The translations under genes were made by a program, and so were the position numbers. Shown here piece after piece: positions 9,701 to 19,347 of a DNA stretch of 34,501 nt. The notes below the pieces were generated by a model. It was not told the DNA's origin. It searched no databases and saw only the letters and a list, made by a program, of their open reading frames with translations. Numbering within the stretch: the first letter of the stretch is position 1; each line of letters opens with the position of its first letter. The DNA is taken from contig JAFQHQ010000061.1 in assembly GCA_017397885.1 (NCBI GenBank), forward strand, positions 1-34,501, given 5' to 3'. This DNA is from Clostridia bacterium. GTDB lineage: Bacteria; Bacillota; Clostridia; UMGS1810.

Positions 9701-10392
9701 AAAAATGGGTTATTCCCGATGGTGAATTGAGCAATGTGGCAGAACTTGATTCATTGACGATTGACGGTGTAAACTACAGTGTGAAAAACAGATATCTCAC
9801 AGTATCTGTACCAAACGAAAGTTCACCGGTTCCCGATGTGGTTGCACAAAGCGAAAAGTATGAGCTTAACATAACACAAGCCTCAAGTCTTGAAGATGTT
9901 GCGACTATTGTAATGACCAATCCAAATGACAACAGTGATTCGATCACATATTACGTGGCATTTTCTCCGAAGATTAAGAAAAGGGTGTTTGAAGGCTATA
10001 CTGCACTCACTATGAATAATGTTCTGGCATCGGAAGAACCTCAGGTCGAAAATCCCAAGGAACACGTGCTCGATGGTAAACTTGATACCCGTTGGTCAGC
10101 TGAAAACATACAGTGGCTTTTGTTTGACCTCGAAAATGAGCAGAGTTTTGACATATTATTTATGGCTATGTTTGATGGTGACAAGCGTTTTAACGAATTT
10201 ACGGTTGAGATATCAAACGATGGCGAAAAGTTTGCACCAATAGGAAAATTTACAACAAGCGGAGCTACCCAAGGGTATGAATCATATGATCTTGGAGAGC
10301 AAAAAGCACGATATGTACGAGTAAACTTCTTTGGTAACAGCATCGGTACCTGGAATTCACCCACGGAGATTGCTATTGCCAAGAAAAACTAA
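6724..10392 (+). CDS. Secreted heparinase II/III-type polysaccharide lyase
   Basis: A 1222-residue exported protein. Signal peptide about 1-29 (ends TTYA). Then a jelly-roll (LamG-like) domain about 36-199, a copper-amine-oxidase-N-like stalk about 272-362, an alpha/alpha-toroid about 399-700, and the heparinase II/III beta-sandwich about 735-1010. A discoidin-like F5/8-C domain, probably carbohydrate-binding, ends the protein (about 1094-1220). Catalytic-type elements are visible: NNRNQFMNCGAM (about 568-580), EGPSY with the expected tyrosine (about 622) and HDHLDSGSF with the expected histidine (about 770). Members of this fold cleave uronate-containing chains by beta-elimination; the substrate here is unknown. 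Ribosome site GGAGGG ten bases before the ATG. No SLH, sortase or dockerin signal, so it is released or held by partners. It leads a five-gene secreted block. Confidence 0.85.
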   Translation: MKNRLSSLIVLFLLLMTTIIGDFSITTYAKEGDSGLVLDVNFDDMKVGEQTMAGVVERYGKSNALKLNVGRNNTTVKFDSLVVGECAMSFDIAAKPKSIKGEMCVMSGAAPAYILQFTEDGKIVTANGREIATYSEKMKTICVVFDTLKECFDVYADGKLRGSRMIHSGGGADKVAHFSLTFAAVDESADVYLDNIHAYPTYVKTSKGKIYNPSAKPDMSKKIVLTDKTINPSDKPQRDMLKDAASIHMRSGVVFDGKEKIITDYLPYYSGDEFMIPQEAVAHALKLVVDTDGEGIKVGDKLSLTVGSTQMVVGDKSIEIAVAPEVKDGILYLPLKALANALGKKISYDDTAIHSGMIIISDSGFAFPVGTALQSLNDFCFYFRPTKEKFLEDYNASALKGVHPRLIATEADFDRIRKETELNSYKKRWKENLYAACDINVNKPILKYELRDGRRLMYVADEFREYMYMFGMAYQLAKYDEPDRARSYFDAAWKQIEAVATFPDWNPPHNLDPGVMARGYAIAYDWLYEAMTPEQRRFVEQGVYNNCFYIWNLASQSSDSLLGNVLWFNNRNQFMNCGAMMCCLAFMDVYPEVASKLGADICQFLEPSLDKFYPLGSYAEGPSYSTIATDYQAAMLASMKPILGTCYSLDRPEGFEYSCIYLSNLRSDVGAYTFSDTPDVKGYTSSAFWMFDYYKQPGYKDSHAEFYAGFNNIDAVQGLLYYDVGEETGSQQSSSLDMFYDTVGIMTMRNTFNDGQVFVGITQGIHASGHDHLDSGSFMFDALGTRWAYDLGSDDYNLYNKYYQWDVFRLRPESHNTLVVNPDADPGFSLTENAEILDYQSKERGVIVKMDMTPNYDKSDVSKAKRGFFFTDNRRSLVVRDEVTFPSKSDAYWIMVTAANVEIIDSKTVLLTDPSNKEKKIKIEWISSVPGQVEVGPAQPFPTTKPVLGQKTNDGFSRICYKISGSGKQSITAKITPVGFGGTDIKDYDVDMEKWVIPDGELSNVAELDSLTIDGVNYSVKNRYLTVSVPNESSPVPDVVAQSEKYELNITQASSLEDVATIVMTNPNDNSDSITYYVAFSPKIKKRVFEGYTALTMNNVLASEEPQVENPKEHVLDGKLDTRWSAENIQWLLFDLENEQSFDILFMAMFDGDKRFNEFTVEISNDGEKFAPIGKFTTSGATQGYESYDLGEQKARYVRVNFFGNSIGTWNSPTEIAIAKKN

Positions 10393-10402
10393 GTATGCAG
10401 CT

Positions 10403-10450
10403 TCCACCGGAGTTGGGCAGCTACGGTGGATGTAGTATAAAAATTTTATA
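10403..10450 (+). promoter_or_regulatory. Intergenic hairpin plus AT palindrome
   Basis: TCCACCG (10403-10409) pairs with CGGTGGA (10424-10430) around 14 bases, followed by the 15-base palindrome TATAAAAATTTTATA (10436-10450) and then the ribosome site of the next gene. There is no proper T tract. It may stabilise the downstream message, partly stop transcription, or act as an operator; none is proven. Confidence 0.35.
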
Positions 10451-10469
10451 ACAAAATGGAGGAACAGAA

Positions 10470-12194
10470 ATGAAAAATCCAAACAAAAACAAGGTTTTAA
10501 AATCAGCACTTTCGCTGGTGTTGTCACTGGCAATTGTACTTAGTGTATCTGTTATGATGCTTGCATCTCCGGTATACGCTGCATCAAGTGATTTTGAAAC
10601 AAGATGGAAGGCATCATCCAATGCCACAGTAAACGGCTATATGGAAACAGTAAATTTTGATGATCAGGCAAACAAAAATCTTGTTAATCCCCAAAATGTG
10701 AGCACTGCATATGACAGCACAGTTAAGCAGGGCGACAGCGGCTACAGCTTGAAGACAACATCTACCGGTGGTGCAAATGTTCAGTTTAAAGGTACAGCAG
10801 CATTTAATGCAGGCCCCAATAATGCAGATCACTATATGATTTCATACGATTTCTATATGTCTAAAATCCCAACTGCAGACAAACTCTCAAACACCGTAAC
10901 ATATGTTGACATTAATAAGGAAAACGGCAAATCATTCGGCGGTCTTCAGGTTGCCAAAGACACAGGTGCAATTATGGTTGAGGGTGTTGAAACAGGCTAC
11001 AGCATCAATGCTCAGGAATGGCATAATTTCAGCTTTGTAATTTCTAAAAAGACCGGTATGTATCAGTATTTCTTCGATGGTCACCTTGTGGCAAAAAGAT
11101 CTCTCGGCTATGCAGGTCATATCTATGATATCGGATTATACTTCCCCATGGAAGAAGGTCTTTCCGTATATATTGATAATGCAAAAATTGCAGCATTGGA
11201 GCCCAACGATGCTATAAGCGATTATGATAAAAAATGGATGGATTCTTCCGATGCAGCTCTTCAGAGCTATTTTGAGACTGTAAACTTTGATGATCAGTCA
11301 AACCACAATGTTGTTAAAACTGCTAATGTTACAACTTCCTATGATGCAGAAGTTAAACAGGGTAATGCAGGCTACAGCCTCAAAACTCACTATGCTGCTT
11401 CAGACAAAACCGCAAATGTTACCTTTGGCGGTACCAACACCTTTACCGGTGGTCCCACAAGAGCAGATGTGTATATGCTTTCTTTCGATTTCTATCTTTC
11501 TGAGCTTCCCAAAGCCGGTAAAGTAAGAAGCACGCTCAATTTTTATAAACATCAGGGTTCTTCTGAAGGACCCGGCAGCTATGGTACGCTTCAGGGTGAA
11601 TATGCTACAGCCGGACTTCAGATTGCAAATGATGGCAGTGGTAAGGTTCTTAAAAACAGCACAGAAACAGGCTATACTCTCAAAGCAGGAGAATGGCACA
11701 CCTACACTGTTGTAGTGGATAAGAAAAATGCTGCATGGTATGAATATTATGACGGCAATCAGATTCATTATGACTACTTCTCAGGTCAGCAGACAAATGG
11801 CGATTATGCTCATCTCAGAAGCATCAGCTTTGACTATTCACCCAACGATGATAACTTCTACCTTTATATTGACAATGCTCAAATCAAGGCCTTGGAAAAA
11901 GCCCCTGTATATGAACTTGGAATTTCATCATTTACTTGCAACAAAACAACAGGCAAAGCAACTGTAAATGTGACAAATGATGGTGATGATAATGAAGCAG
12001 TTGTTATTTTTGCCAACTACAGAAATGATGCTCTTGTAACCGTGCACACAGAACCTGTTTCATTTACTTATGGCGACCTTGGTACAGAAAAAGAATTCAC
12101 ATTTACCGATATCACAGCGGATGATGATGTAAAAGTATTCCTTTGGTATTCAATGGATGATTTGTTACCTGTTTGCAGTGGAATTACCAAATAA
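10470..12194 (+). CDS. Secreted two-module jelly-roll protein
   Basis: A 574-residue exported protein with no catalytic domain that I recognise. Signal peptide about 1-38 (cut after PVYA). Two copies of a ~200-residue module follow (about 44-247 and 250-477), each opening with ETVNFDDQ and ending in a YIDNA(K/Q)I strand, which is the look of a LamG/concanavalin-like jelly roll. The last ~95 residues form a small beta domain with VKVFLWYSMDDLLPVC, common at the C-terminus of clostridial secreted carbohydrate proteins. The first module closely matches the first module of the SLH protein at 12341. The protein is most simply a soluble carbohydrate-binding protein. Ribosome site GGAGG seven bases before the ATG. 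A strong terminator follows, so it may be made in larger amounts than the genes after it. Confidence 0.78.
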   Translation: MKNPNKNKVLKSALSLVLSLAIVLSVSVMMLASPVYAASSDFETRWKASSNATVNGYMETVNFDDQANKNLVNPQNVSTAYDSTVKQGDSGYSLKTTSTGGANVQFKGTAAFNAGPNNADHYMISYDFYMSKIPTADKLSNTVTYVDINKENGKSFGGLQVAKDTGAIMVEGVETGYSINAQEWHNFSFVISKKTGMYQYFFDGHLVAKRSLGYAGHIYDIGLYFPMEEGLSVYIDNAKIAALEPNDAISDYDKKWMDSSDAALQSYFETVNFDDQSNHNVVKTANVTTSYDAEVKQGNAGYSLKTHYAASDKTANVTFGGTNTFTGGPTRADVYMLSFDFYLSELPKAGKVRSTLNFYKHQGSSEGPGSYGTLQGEYATAGLQIANDGSGKVLKNSTETGYTLKAGEWHTYTVVVDKKNAAWYEYYDGNQIHYDYFSGQQTNGDYAHLRSISFDYSPNDDNFYLYIDNAQIKALEKAPVYELGISSFTCNKTTGKATVNVTNDGDDNEAVVIFANYRNDALVTVHTEPVSFTYGDLGTEKEFTFTDITADDDVKVFLWYSMDDLLPVCSGITK

Positions 12195-12233
12195 ACTTAT
12201 ATTAACAATAAATAACGAAATAAACTGATTTAT

Positions 12234-12280
12234 AATCCGGACAACCGGCATGTTTATGGTTTGTTGTCCGGATTTGTTTT
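12234..12280 (+). terminator. Intrinsic terminator after the two-module protein
   Basis: AATCCGGACAAC (12234-12245) pairs perfectly over twelve bases with GTTGTCCGGATT (12263-12274) around a 17-base loop, followed by TGTTTT. It separates the abundant-type secreted protein from the SLH gene, which must rely on read-through or its own promoter. Confidence 0.75.
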
Positions 12281-12340
12281 ATCTGTTAAATAGCGATGTA
12301 TTATAAACATTCATATAATCAATCAGCAAGGAGGATGGCT

Positions 12341-15300
12341 ATGAAAAAACAAATTAGAACTGTCATTTCGGCAATATTGACAGTGACGCTTGCACTTTCA
12401 CTTTTAGTGACACCGATTTCATTTACACAAACAGCTAATGCGGCATCAAATGATTATGACAAAAGATGGAAACCGGGAACCGATGCTACCATAAACAGTT
12501 ATTTTGAGACGGTTAACTTTGATGATCAGTCAAATCACAATCTTGTTAACCCGCAGAATGTATCCACATCATACGACAGCACCATAAAACAGGGAGCGAG
12601 TGGCTACAGTCTCAAAGCAACATCACAAGGTGGTGCAAACATTCAGTTTAAAGGAAAGGCTGCGTTTAATGCCGGCCCCAACAATGCTGACAATTATAGG
12701 ATTTCGTATGATTTTTATCTGTCCAAACTTCCTGAGAGCGATAAAATAAGTAATACAATTATTTTCTATGATGAAAATATGACATCCAGCCAAACCAAAG
12801 GCGGAATGCAGGTAGAAAATGGTAGTGGAACAATCTGTGTGGCAGGTGACCCCACAAGTTATTCACTCAACGCTGAGGAATGGCATAATTTCACAGTAGT
12901 AATAAGCAAAAAAACAGGTGTATACCACTATTTTTATGACAACAATCTCGTTTATGAGGGCAATCTTGGCTATGCAGCTCATATTTATGACATAGGCTTG
13001 TATTTCCCGAAAGAAGACGGATTATCTGTATATATTGATAACGCACAAATCGCTATGGTCGAATGGATAGGAGAAGATCTTGGCGGTGATGATAATACGG
13101 GAGACGACAACACAGGCGATGATAACAACGGTGGCGGCAACACAGATGATGCCATCAATGATTTTGATACAACATGGACTCAAAAAGATTTGGTGGACAG
13201 TGTTAATTTTGATACCACTTCGAGTGTTGTCGGTCAGTATTACGGCAACAATGGTTTTGTATACAGACATGTTGGTTCATGGGAACTTGATGACTTAATT
13301 AAAAAAGGAAATTCAGGCAAATCGGTAAAAGCAAGCGGAACTGCATCCCAGGCGGCAGACATTCGCTTCTACCTTACCAATGCTTTTAAAAACAGCGGCA
13401 AATCAGCAACGGCATACAAATTTTCGTATGATTTTAACCTTGCTGCTCTCCCTACTGCAGATATAGTAAGAAACACACTTGTGTTCACCAAAAACAATTC
13501 TGTTTCTAATAATCTTGCCGGCATTCAGATAGCCAACGACGGCTCAGGTTATGTGCTTGTAAACAGTGTGGCAACAGATTATTCAATCAGTGCAGGTGAT
13601 TGGCACAATATTGCATATGTATATGATACAACAACTCATATATATGAATGTTACTTTGATGGTGCTCTTGTACACAAGGATGTGATTTCATCCACCAACC
13701 CCGACACATTCCACGAAATGCAATTTTCGTTTAAAGGTCACGATATGTATATTGACAACATAGAAGTGGCAACTCTGAAGCCGTATTCCGCGGGTGATGA
13801 TGACTCCGGCGATGACTCCGGTGATGATTCCGGCGAAAATGGCGGCAGCACATCAGATTCAAACTGGATGGAAGCGGATGTTGTTGACGAAGCAAACTTC
13901 GATAACACAACAAGTGTTGCAAGTCAGTATCACGGTGAAACAGGTTTTGCCTACAGACATATCGGCTCATGGGCACTTGATGAATCGGTTAAAAAAGGCG
14001 ATAGCGGCAAATCGGTAAAGGCAAGCGGCACAACCTCATCGGCTGCGGATATTCGTTTTTATCTGTCAACTGCATTCAGCGGTACAGGAAAATCGGGAGA
14101 TGCATACAAGCTTTCTTATGATTTTAATCTTCCGGAGCTTCCTAAAGCCGATTTGATAAGAAACTCTCTTGTATTTGTAAAAAATAATAAAATATCCAAC
14201 ACTCTCGGAGCTATTCAGATAGCGAATGACGGAACCGGCAATGTGCTTGTTAACGGTACACCCACCGGCAAAAAAGTAACAGTAAATAAATGGTATAACA
14301 TTTCTTATGTATTTGACAGCAAAACATGTGTATATGAGTGTTACTTTGATAATGCACTTGTACATAAAGATGTTATCTCGTCAACACATCCTGACAGTTT
14401 TCACGAAATGGATATGTCCTTTAAGGGTCACGATGTGTATCTCGATAACATAAGAGTTGTACTTCTCGACAGTAATACAGTTGAGATTAAATCGGCAGAA
14501 GCCAAAGGCTACACAACAAAGCTTTTTATGAGCTCGAAAATAGCAGATGCGGCTGATGGAAAACCTGTAGATTTCAGTTCACTTGTAACTCTTTGGAAGG
14601 ATAATACACAGCTTGATGTTTCGTCGGTTAAATATGATGCAGATTACAACTGCTTTATATTGACCACACCTTCACCCGTAGTAAGCTCTGCAACATATGT
14701 GGCAAAGCTCGATTCTTCAATTGCCAACAAACAAGGTGTAAATGTAGAATCAGATTATGAATTTGAGTTTAGTGCAGTATCAGCTGATTTTGGTGTAGCA
14801 AATATTGCTGTATCTGCCAACGGAACCGTAACTGCAAAATTAGTTAACACCTCGGGCAGTGACAAAACAGCAGTTATGATTATTGTTGGTAAGGATGCAA
14901 CAGGAACTGTAACATCTATGACAACATCACCCGTGGCTACAGTCGGTGCAAGCGGTGCAACCCTTAGTGCTAAGCCTGTTGACTCCAAAGCAACAGATTT
15001 TGATATATTCTTTATCAATAATTGGGAAAACCGAGTTGCAATCAAACGTTCAATTCTTGAATATGAAATTGTTCCTGGTTCCAAGCCCGTTTTTTCCGCT
15101 TCCTATGATTCTAATCTTGACGCAATCAAAATTAATGGTCAGTTTGGAAAGTCAAAGGATATGGATGTTGTTGTGAGCATTGCTCAGGAAGCTGAAGTGA
15201 CTTCGGCAGGGTCGGTTCTCGAAAAGCCTTTCACAGATGACAACAAACCGTTATACGCTCTTCGCTGCACAACAGGTGAAAACGGCAAAATCAGCGAAAG

Positions 15301-16666
15301 TCTTTCTTTTGATACACTCTCATCAGGCATCTACTATGTGTATGCAAGCTCTGAGGCGGGCAGTGCATATGTGAGAGTTGCAGTTGTTGAAGCCGACAGC
15401 GAAGAAACAAAGGCAGTAATAAAGAAATGTAATGAAGAAAACTCACAATCTGCACTTTCGGACTATCTCAAAACAAATCTTGCTACTCTCGGTAAAGATG
15501 CTCAATATGCTCGTGAATATTCTTCCGAAATAGCGAGACGAGTTATTGCCGACAGACCGGCAGGCGGATATGACCTTGACAAGCTTTCAGACACTATTGA
15601 TTATGCCATAGCTACAGCTAAAATAGCATCAGGAATTTCGGTTGATGATGTTATGAATGAGTATGCGTCGGTATTTGGTTGTGAATATGGTGATTATGCA
15701 GCACTTTCCGCCAAAGACAGACAGGCGTTCGATAACCTCATCAAAGCCCTTGCCCCCGGAATTGACCGTCTCACCTTCGATAATCTTGCTTTGATTGCAA
15801 AAGTGAGAGCTGCATCGGACACATGGGGTAATCTTAAAGAATGTATGACAGCAAATGCCGAAGATATTGGTATAGACATAAGCGATACGAGCAAATATAT
15901 GAAAATTGCAAGCGGAAATCGTTACGAAGTGTTTGCCAATATCAAATCGAAAACGGCTTTTGCAACAATCAAAAAAGAAATTGTCGATGCTTTTGATGAA
16001 GCTGTTGACAATGTATACAAAAAATATAAAAACGAAAATTCAGGTTCCTCCGGTTCAAATGGTTCATCAGGATTTTCAGGCTCGTCTGTAGTTGTAGGAA
16101 CCGATAAAATAGGAGTAGAACCATCAACCGCTTTATCGTACACTGACATAGACAACCACTTTGCAAAGGATTCTGTTGAGTTCCTTTCAACAAAGAATAT
16201 TATCAACGGATATCCCGATAAGACATTCCGCCCCAATAGCTCAGTTACAAGGGCTGAATTTGCTGCAATGATTGTGAGAGCTTTTGATATCACCGGTGCC
16301 GAAGGCAACGGATTTGCAGATGTTAAATCTACAGACTGGTTCTACAACGATGTTATATCACTTTCATCCAAAGGAATCATTCTTGGAGACAATGGTAATT
16401 TCCGCCCAAATGACAATATTACACGTCAGGATGCGGCAGTTATCACCGAAAGAGCTTTGAAATCTGTGGGCAAATCCTATAGTGGAAATGCAAACTTCGA
16501 TGATGCTAAAGATGTTAGTGAATATGCTCTTGAAGCTGTTGGCGCAATGGCAAAAGCCGGGGTGATTGTGGGCAGTGATAACTGCTTCTATCCTTCCAAC
16601 AACATTACCAGAGGCGAGTCGGCCGTGATGCTTTTCAGAGCATTCAATATAAGAATGGAGGCATAA
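12341..16666 (+). CDS. SLH-anchored protein with three jelly-roll modules
   Basis: A 1441-residue wall-anchored protein. The ATG at 12341 is chosen because AAGGAGG lies six bases upstream and it begins a clean signal peptide (about 1-34, ends TANA); an in-frame ATG at 12296 has no ribosome site. Modules of the shared jelly-roll type lie at about 37-242, 274-481 and 507-710, joined by Asp/Gly-rich linkers. Then come an SbsA-like Ig domain (about 713-816), two more beta domains (to about 1020), a helical region (about 1020-1230), a Ser/Gly linker, and three C-terminal SLH repeats (about 1266-1441) with VTRAEF, ITRQDA and ITRGES motifs. SLH repeats bind pyruvylated secondary wall polymer, so this is likely a surface scaffold holding polysaccharide near the lyases. 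It has no recognisable enzyme domain. The next gene starts three bases after its stop. Confidence 0.85.
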   Translation: MKKQIRTVISAILTVTLALSLLVTPISFTQTANAASNDYDKRWKPGTDATINSYFETVNFDDQSNHNLVNPQNVSTSYDSTIKQGASGYSLKATSQGGANIQFKGKAAFNAGPNNADNYRISYDFYLSKLPESDKISNTIIFYDENMTSSQTKGGMQVENGSGTICVAGDPTSYSLNAEEWHNFTVVISKKTGVYHYFYDNNLVYEGNLGYAAHIYDIGLYFPKEDGLSVYIDNAQIAMVEWIGEDLGGDDNTGDDNTGDDNNGGGNTDDAINDFDTTWTQKDLVDSVNFDTTSSVVGQYYGNNGFVYRHVGSWELDDLIKKGNSGKSVKASGTASQAADIRFYLTNAFKNSGKSATAYKFSYDFNLAALPTADIVRNTLVFTKNNSVSNNLAGIQIANDGSGYVLVNSVATDYSISAGDWHNIAYVYDTTTHIYECYFDGALVHKDVISSTNPDTFHEMQFSFKGHDMYIDNIEVATLKPYSAGDDDSGDDSGDDSGENGGSTSDSNWMEADVVDEANFDNTTSVASQYHGETGFAYRHIGSWALDESVKKGDSGKSVKASGTTSSAADIRFYLSTAFSGTGKSGDAYKLSYDFNLPELPKADLIRNSLVFVKNNKISNTLGAIQIANDGTGNVLVNGTPTGKKVTVNKWYNISYVFDSKTCVYECYFDNALVHKDVISSTHPDSFHEMDMSFKGHDVYLDNIRVVLLDSNTVEIKSAEAKGYTTKLFMSSKIADAADGKPVDFSSLVTLWKDNTQLDVSSVKYDADYNCFILTTPSPVVSSATYVAKLDSSIANKQGVNVESDYEFEFSAVSADFGVANIAVSANGTVTAKLVNTSGSDKTAVMIIVGKDATGTVTSMTTSPVATVGASGATLSAKPVDSKATDFDIFFINNWENRVAIKRSILEYEIVPGSKPVFSASYDSNLDAIKINGQFGKSKDMDVVVSIAQEAEVTSAGSVLEKPFTDDNKPLYALRCTTGENGKISESLSFDTLSSGIYYVYASSEAGSAYVRVAVVEADSEETKAVIKKCNEENSQSALSDYLKTNLATLGKDAQYAREYSSEIARRVIADRPAGGYDLDKLSDTIDYAIATAKIASGISVDDVMNEYASVFGCEYGDYAALSAKDRQAFDNLIKALAPGIDRLTFDNLALIAKVRAASDTWGNLKECMTANAEDIGIDISDTSKYMKIASGNRYEVFANIKSKTAFATIKKEIVDAFDEAVDNVYKKYKNENSGSSGSNGSSGFSGSSVVVGTDKIGVEPSTALSYTDIDNHFAKDSVEFLSTKNIINGYPDKTFRPNSSVTRAEFAAMIVRAFDITGAEGNGFADVKSTDWFYNDVISLSSKGIILGDNGNFRPNDNITRQDAAVITERALKSVGKSYSGNANFDDAKDVSEYALEAVGAMAKAGVIVGSDNCFYPSNNITRGESAVMLFRAFNIRMEA

Positions 16667-16669
16667 ACG

Positions 16670-19309
16670 ATGAAAAAAATATTATCTTTAATACTTGCAA
16701 TTTTTATGATTTTGTCTGCTATGCCTGTTTTTGCACAATCAGGTGATACAACTGAGGTGTATGTAGATATTCAAAAAACCGAAGATTCAAAAAATCTTAT
16801 GGCGGCAATCGATGTGGTTCCCCACTTCCCGGCGGAACTCACCGAAGGAGTAAAACGTGCTGACTTTTTGAGCGCGGTAGTTGCCGTGTTAAAATGCAGT
16901 TTGTATGACAATGGCACTGAAATTTGTTTTCATGATGTAAGAGCTACCGATAGCTTTTGCTCGGCGGTAAATTATGCGCTTGATCTTGGCATAATTTCGG
17001 AAGGCACATATTTCAGACCCCATGACTATATTACATATGGCGAAGCAGCTAAGATGATTACTGTTGCACTTGGCTATGATATCGATGCAATATCAAAAGG
17101 CGGTTGGCCCTATGGTTATATTGCTGTTGCCAATAGTCTTGATCTTAATTCCGGACTTTCGCTCAATGCAGGAGATGTGCTAAACTCATCTCAAAGTTAT
17201 ATCATGCTTGCTAATATGCTTGAATCCGATATACGCATTGCAGCGGGAATTATTTCAAGTAACGGAGAATATTCTGTCAGATACGATGAGGGCTCAAATA
17301 TTTTGACGCTTCTTTATGATTGGATTCCGTTTGAAGGTGTTGCAACTGCTAATAGCATAACTTCGCTTTACGATAATACCGAATCGCTTTCACCGAATTT
17401 TTGGAGAATTGGTTCCGGAGTTTACTACACCACGGAAGATATTTTGCTCGGTTCCAATCTTAAAGGTTACTTCACCAAAGATGGCAGCAGAAATGTAATT
17501 CAGTATTTTACTGCTGACTTTGATTTGGTATGTGAAATTTATCCTGATAATTATCCGATATTCAGTGAATCAAAAATTGTATTCTATGATGACTCAAACA
17601 AAGAACAGAGAGTAAATCTCGAATCTGTTTTTGCGGTAACCTATAATGGTAAGTCGTGTTATGATTATACCGCCGCTGATTTTGACATTGAAGTTGGTAA
17701 AATCATTCTCGTTGATTCAAATGACAACTCAAAATTTGATGTTGCTCACATATACAATGGTGAAATTTTGATGCCTGACATCGTTAACTCAAGCAGTCAA
17801 AAGGCAGTAGACAATCGCAAGGGTATAACTCTTGATTTGTCAGATGAAGAAAAAATCGCTGTTTTTGAAGACGGTGTTGGTGGCTCAAAGGGATATGTGT
17901 CTTCCGGCGCAGTACTGGAGTATTATCCTGACAAATCAGGTGAATATGTTGTTGTGAACATACTCACCAATGTAATAACCGGCAAAGTTACAGGCACAGG
18001 TAGCGGGCTTGTTTATGTGGATGATGTTCCATACAAGTATGTGTCATATTTTGAACAATATTTTATGCCAAATATCACGATTGGTGCTTCCTATACTTTT
18101 TTCCTTACAGAGAGTGGTGCAATTGCAGCGTTAGATTTGACGGGTGTATCCTCTGCATATAAGCTTGCTTATATATACAGAATCAGGCTCTCATCCGGAC
18201 TTGATCCCAAAGTTAGAGTCAGGGGTGTTTCTCAGGATGGAGGACAACTCGAAACAACACTTGCAGACAAGATAATTGTTGATGGAGAAACTTCTGTGAA
18301 GGCACAGGAATTGTATAGCAGTTTTTCTTCTGCTTCGCAAGGTCAGCTCATCAGATACAAGCTTAATGCGGATGGTGAGATTAGTGCCATATGGCTTCCT
18401 GAAGCTGAAGCGTCGAACAGAAAAGATAGTGTGTATGATGATAAATCTGATGGTAAGGATGTAATAAAACCCTATGTGCTGGAAGGTGTTGAAGCAGGTA
18501 CATCTATCAGGTATAAAGAATCCGGTTTATTCCTTCCGCATTTTTCTATAGACAGTAATACTGTTATATTCTGTATATCTCCTGATGAACAGCTTGATGA
18601 TGAGCGCAGATATACCATCGGGACAATGTCTTCATGGCGTAATGACAATCAATTCGATATTTCTGAAATTAAGCCGTACAATGTAAACAATGCGGGCTAT
18701 GCTGGAATTCTTGTTGTAAGCAGAGGTGTTTCTGATGACCTTAATGCAGATCAGATTGCCGGCGGCACAATTGAAAGTGTTACATATGCTTTTGATGCAT
18801 ACGGAGAAAAAGCACTGAAAATACTTCTTTGCAGTAAAGGTAGCTACAGCACAGTGTATCTCCCTGAAAACAATGATTATTATGCCGCTGCCATAAACGA
18901 GAGTGCAAAGACTGCTCTTGGAATAGGCGACTATATTGTATACACAAAGAACGATATGAACAGCATTTTGTCCTACAAGCGAGAATATGATTATAGCGAA
19001 GACAAGGTTGAGCATGTTGCCCCCGGCGGAACATTTGACTCCCTCTATATCTTCGTAAGCGGTACTCTCGATTCAATATATGGCACAAGCATATCTCTTG
19101 ATGTGACAAGTGCATCAAGCAGTCTGATTCCCGAAAGAACTGTACTCAAAATGAATCAGAGCCATATGACTCTCGTTGACATTCCTGCAGGTATTGTTAG
19201 TGCGTCTTCGTTTAATCTCGCTTCCGATTATGCAGGTCAGGGCAACAGAGTTCTTTTGAGGGTAAGATATGGTTCAATAGAAGATATCGTAATATATAAA
19301 GCTGAATAA
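16670..19309 (+). CDS. Secreted protein with degenerate SLH repeats
   Basis: An 879-residue exported protein. Signal peptide about 1-22 (ends PVFA). Residues about 35-190 resemble SLH repeats (GVKRADFLSAV, FRPHDYITYGEAAKMI) but the key TRAE motif is degraded to KRAD and TYGE and the third repeat is barely recognisable, so wall binding is uncertain. The remaining ~690 residues are beta-rich, with many short Gly/Asp turns and no domain I recognise. Its ribosome site GGAGG lies inside the end of the SLH gene, eight bases from the ATG, so the two are translationally coupled and probably work together at the surface. No catalytic motif is evident; it could be structural or a wall-associated partner of the lyases. 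Confidence 0.75.
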   Translation: MKKILSLILAIFMILSAMPVFAQSGDTTEVYVDIQKTEDSKNLMAAIDVVPHFPAELTEGVKRADFLSAVVAVLKCSLYDNGTEICFHDVRATDSFCSAVNYALDLGIISEGTYFRPHDYITYGEAAKMITVALGYDIDAISKGGWPYGYIAVANSLDLNSGLSLNAGDVLNSSQSYIMLANMLESDIRIAAGIISSNGEYSVRYDEGSNILTLLYDWIPFEGVATANSITSLYDNTESLSPNFWRIGSGVYYTTEDILLGSNLKGYFTKDGSRNVIQYFTADFDLVCEIYPDNYPIFSESKIVFYDDSNKEQRVNLESVFAVTYNGKSCYDYTAADFDIEVGKIILVDSNDNSKFDVAHIYNGEILMPDIVNSSSQKAVDNRKGITLDLSDEEKIAVFEDGVGGSKGYVSSGAVLEYYPDKSGEYVVVNILTNVITGKVTGTGSGLVYVDDVPYKYVSYFEQYFMPNITIGASYTFFLTESGAIAALDLTGVSSAYKLAYIYRIRLSSGLDPKVRVRGVSQDGGQLETTLADKIIVDGETSVKAQELYSSFSSASQGQLIRYKLNADGEISAIWLPEAEASNRKDSVYDDKSDGKDVIKPYVLEGVEAGTSIRYKESGLFLPHFSIDSNTVIFCISPDEQLDDERRYTIGTMSSWRNDNQFDISEIKPYNVNNAGYAGILVVSRGVSDDLNADQIAGGTIESVTYAFDAYGEKALKILLCSKGSYSTVYLPENNDYYAAAINESAKTALGIGDYIVYTKNDMNSILSYKREYDYSEDKVEHVAPGGTFDSLYIFVSGTLDSIYGTSISLDVTSASSSLIPERTVLKMNQSHMTLVDIPAGIVSASSFNLASDYAGQGNRVLLRVRYGSIEDIVIYKAE

Positions 19310-19347
19310 TCTATGTTAAATATATTGAGAATATTTTAAGACTATTT

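Noticed and set aside
12296-12341. Upstream ATG as start of the SLH scaffold protein
   Set aside because: It has no ribosome site and would put 15 polar residues before the signal peptide, while the ATG at 12341 has AAGGAGG at ideal distance.
13080-13860. DNA tandem repeats or CRISPR-like arrays
   Set aside because: The repeats encode Asp/Gly-rich linkers between protein modules; repeat units are short, imperfect and in frame.
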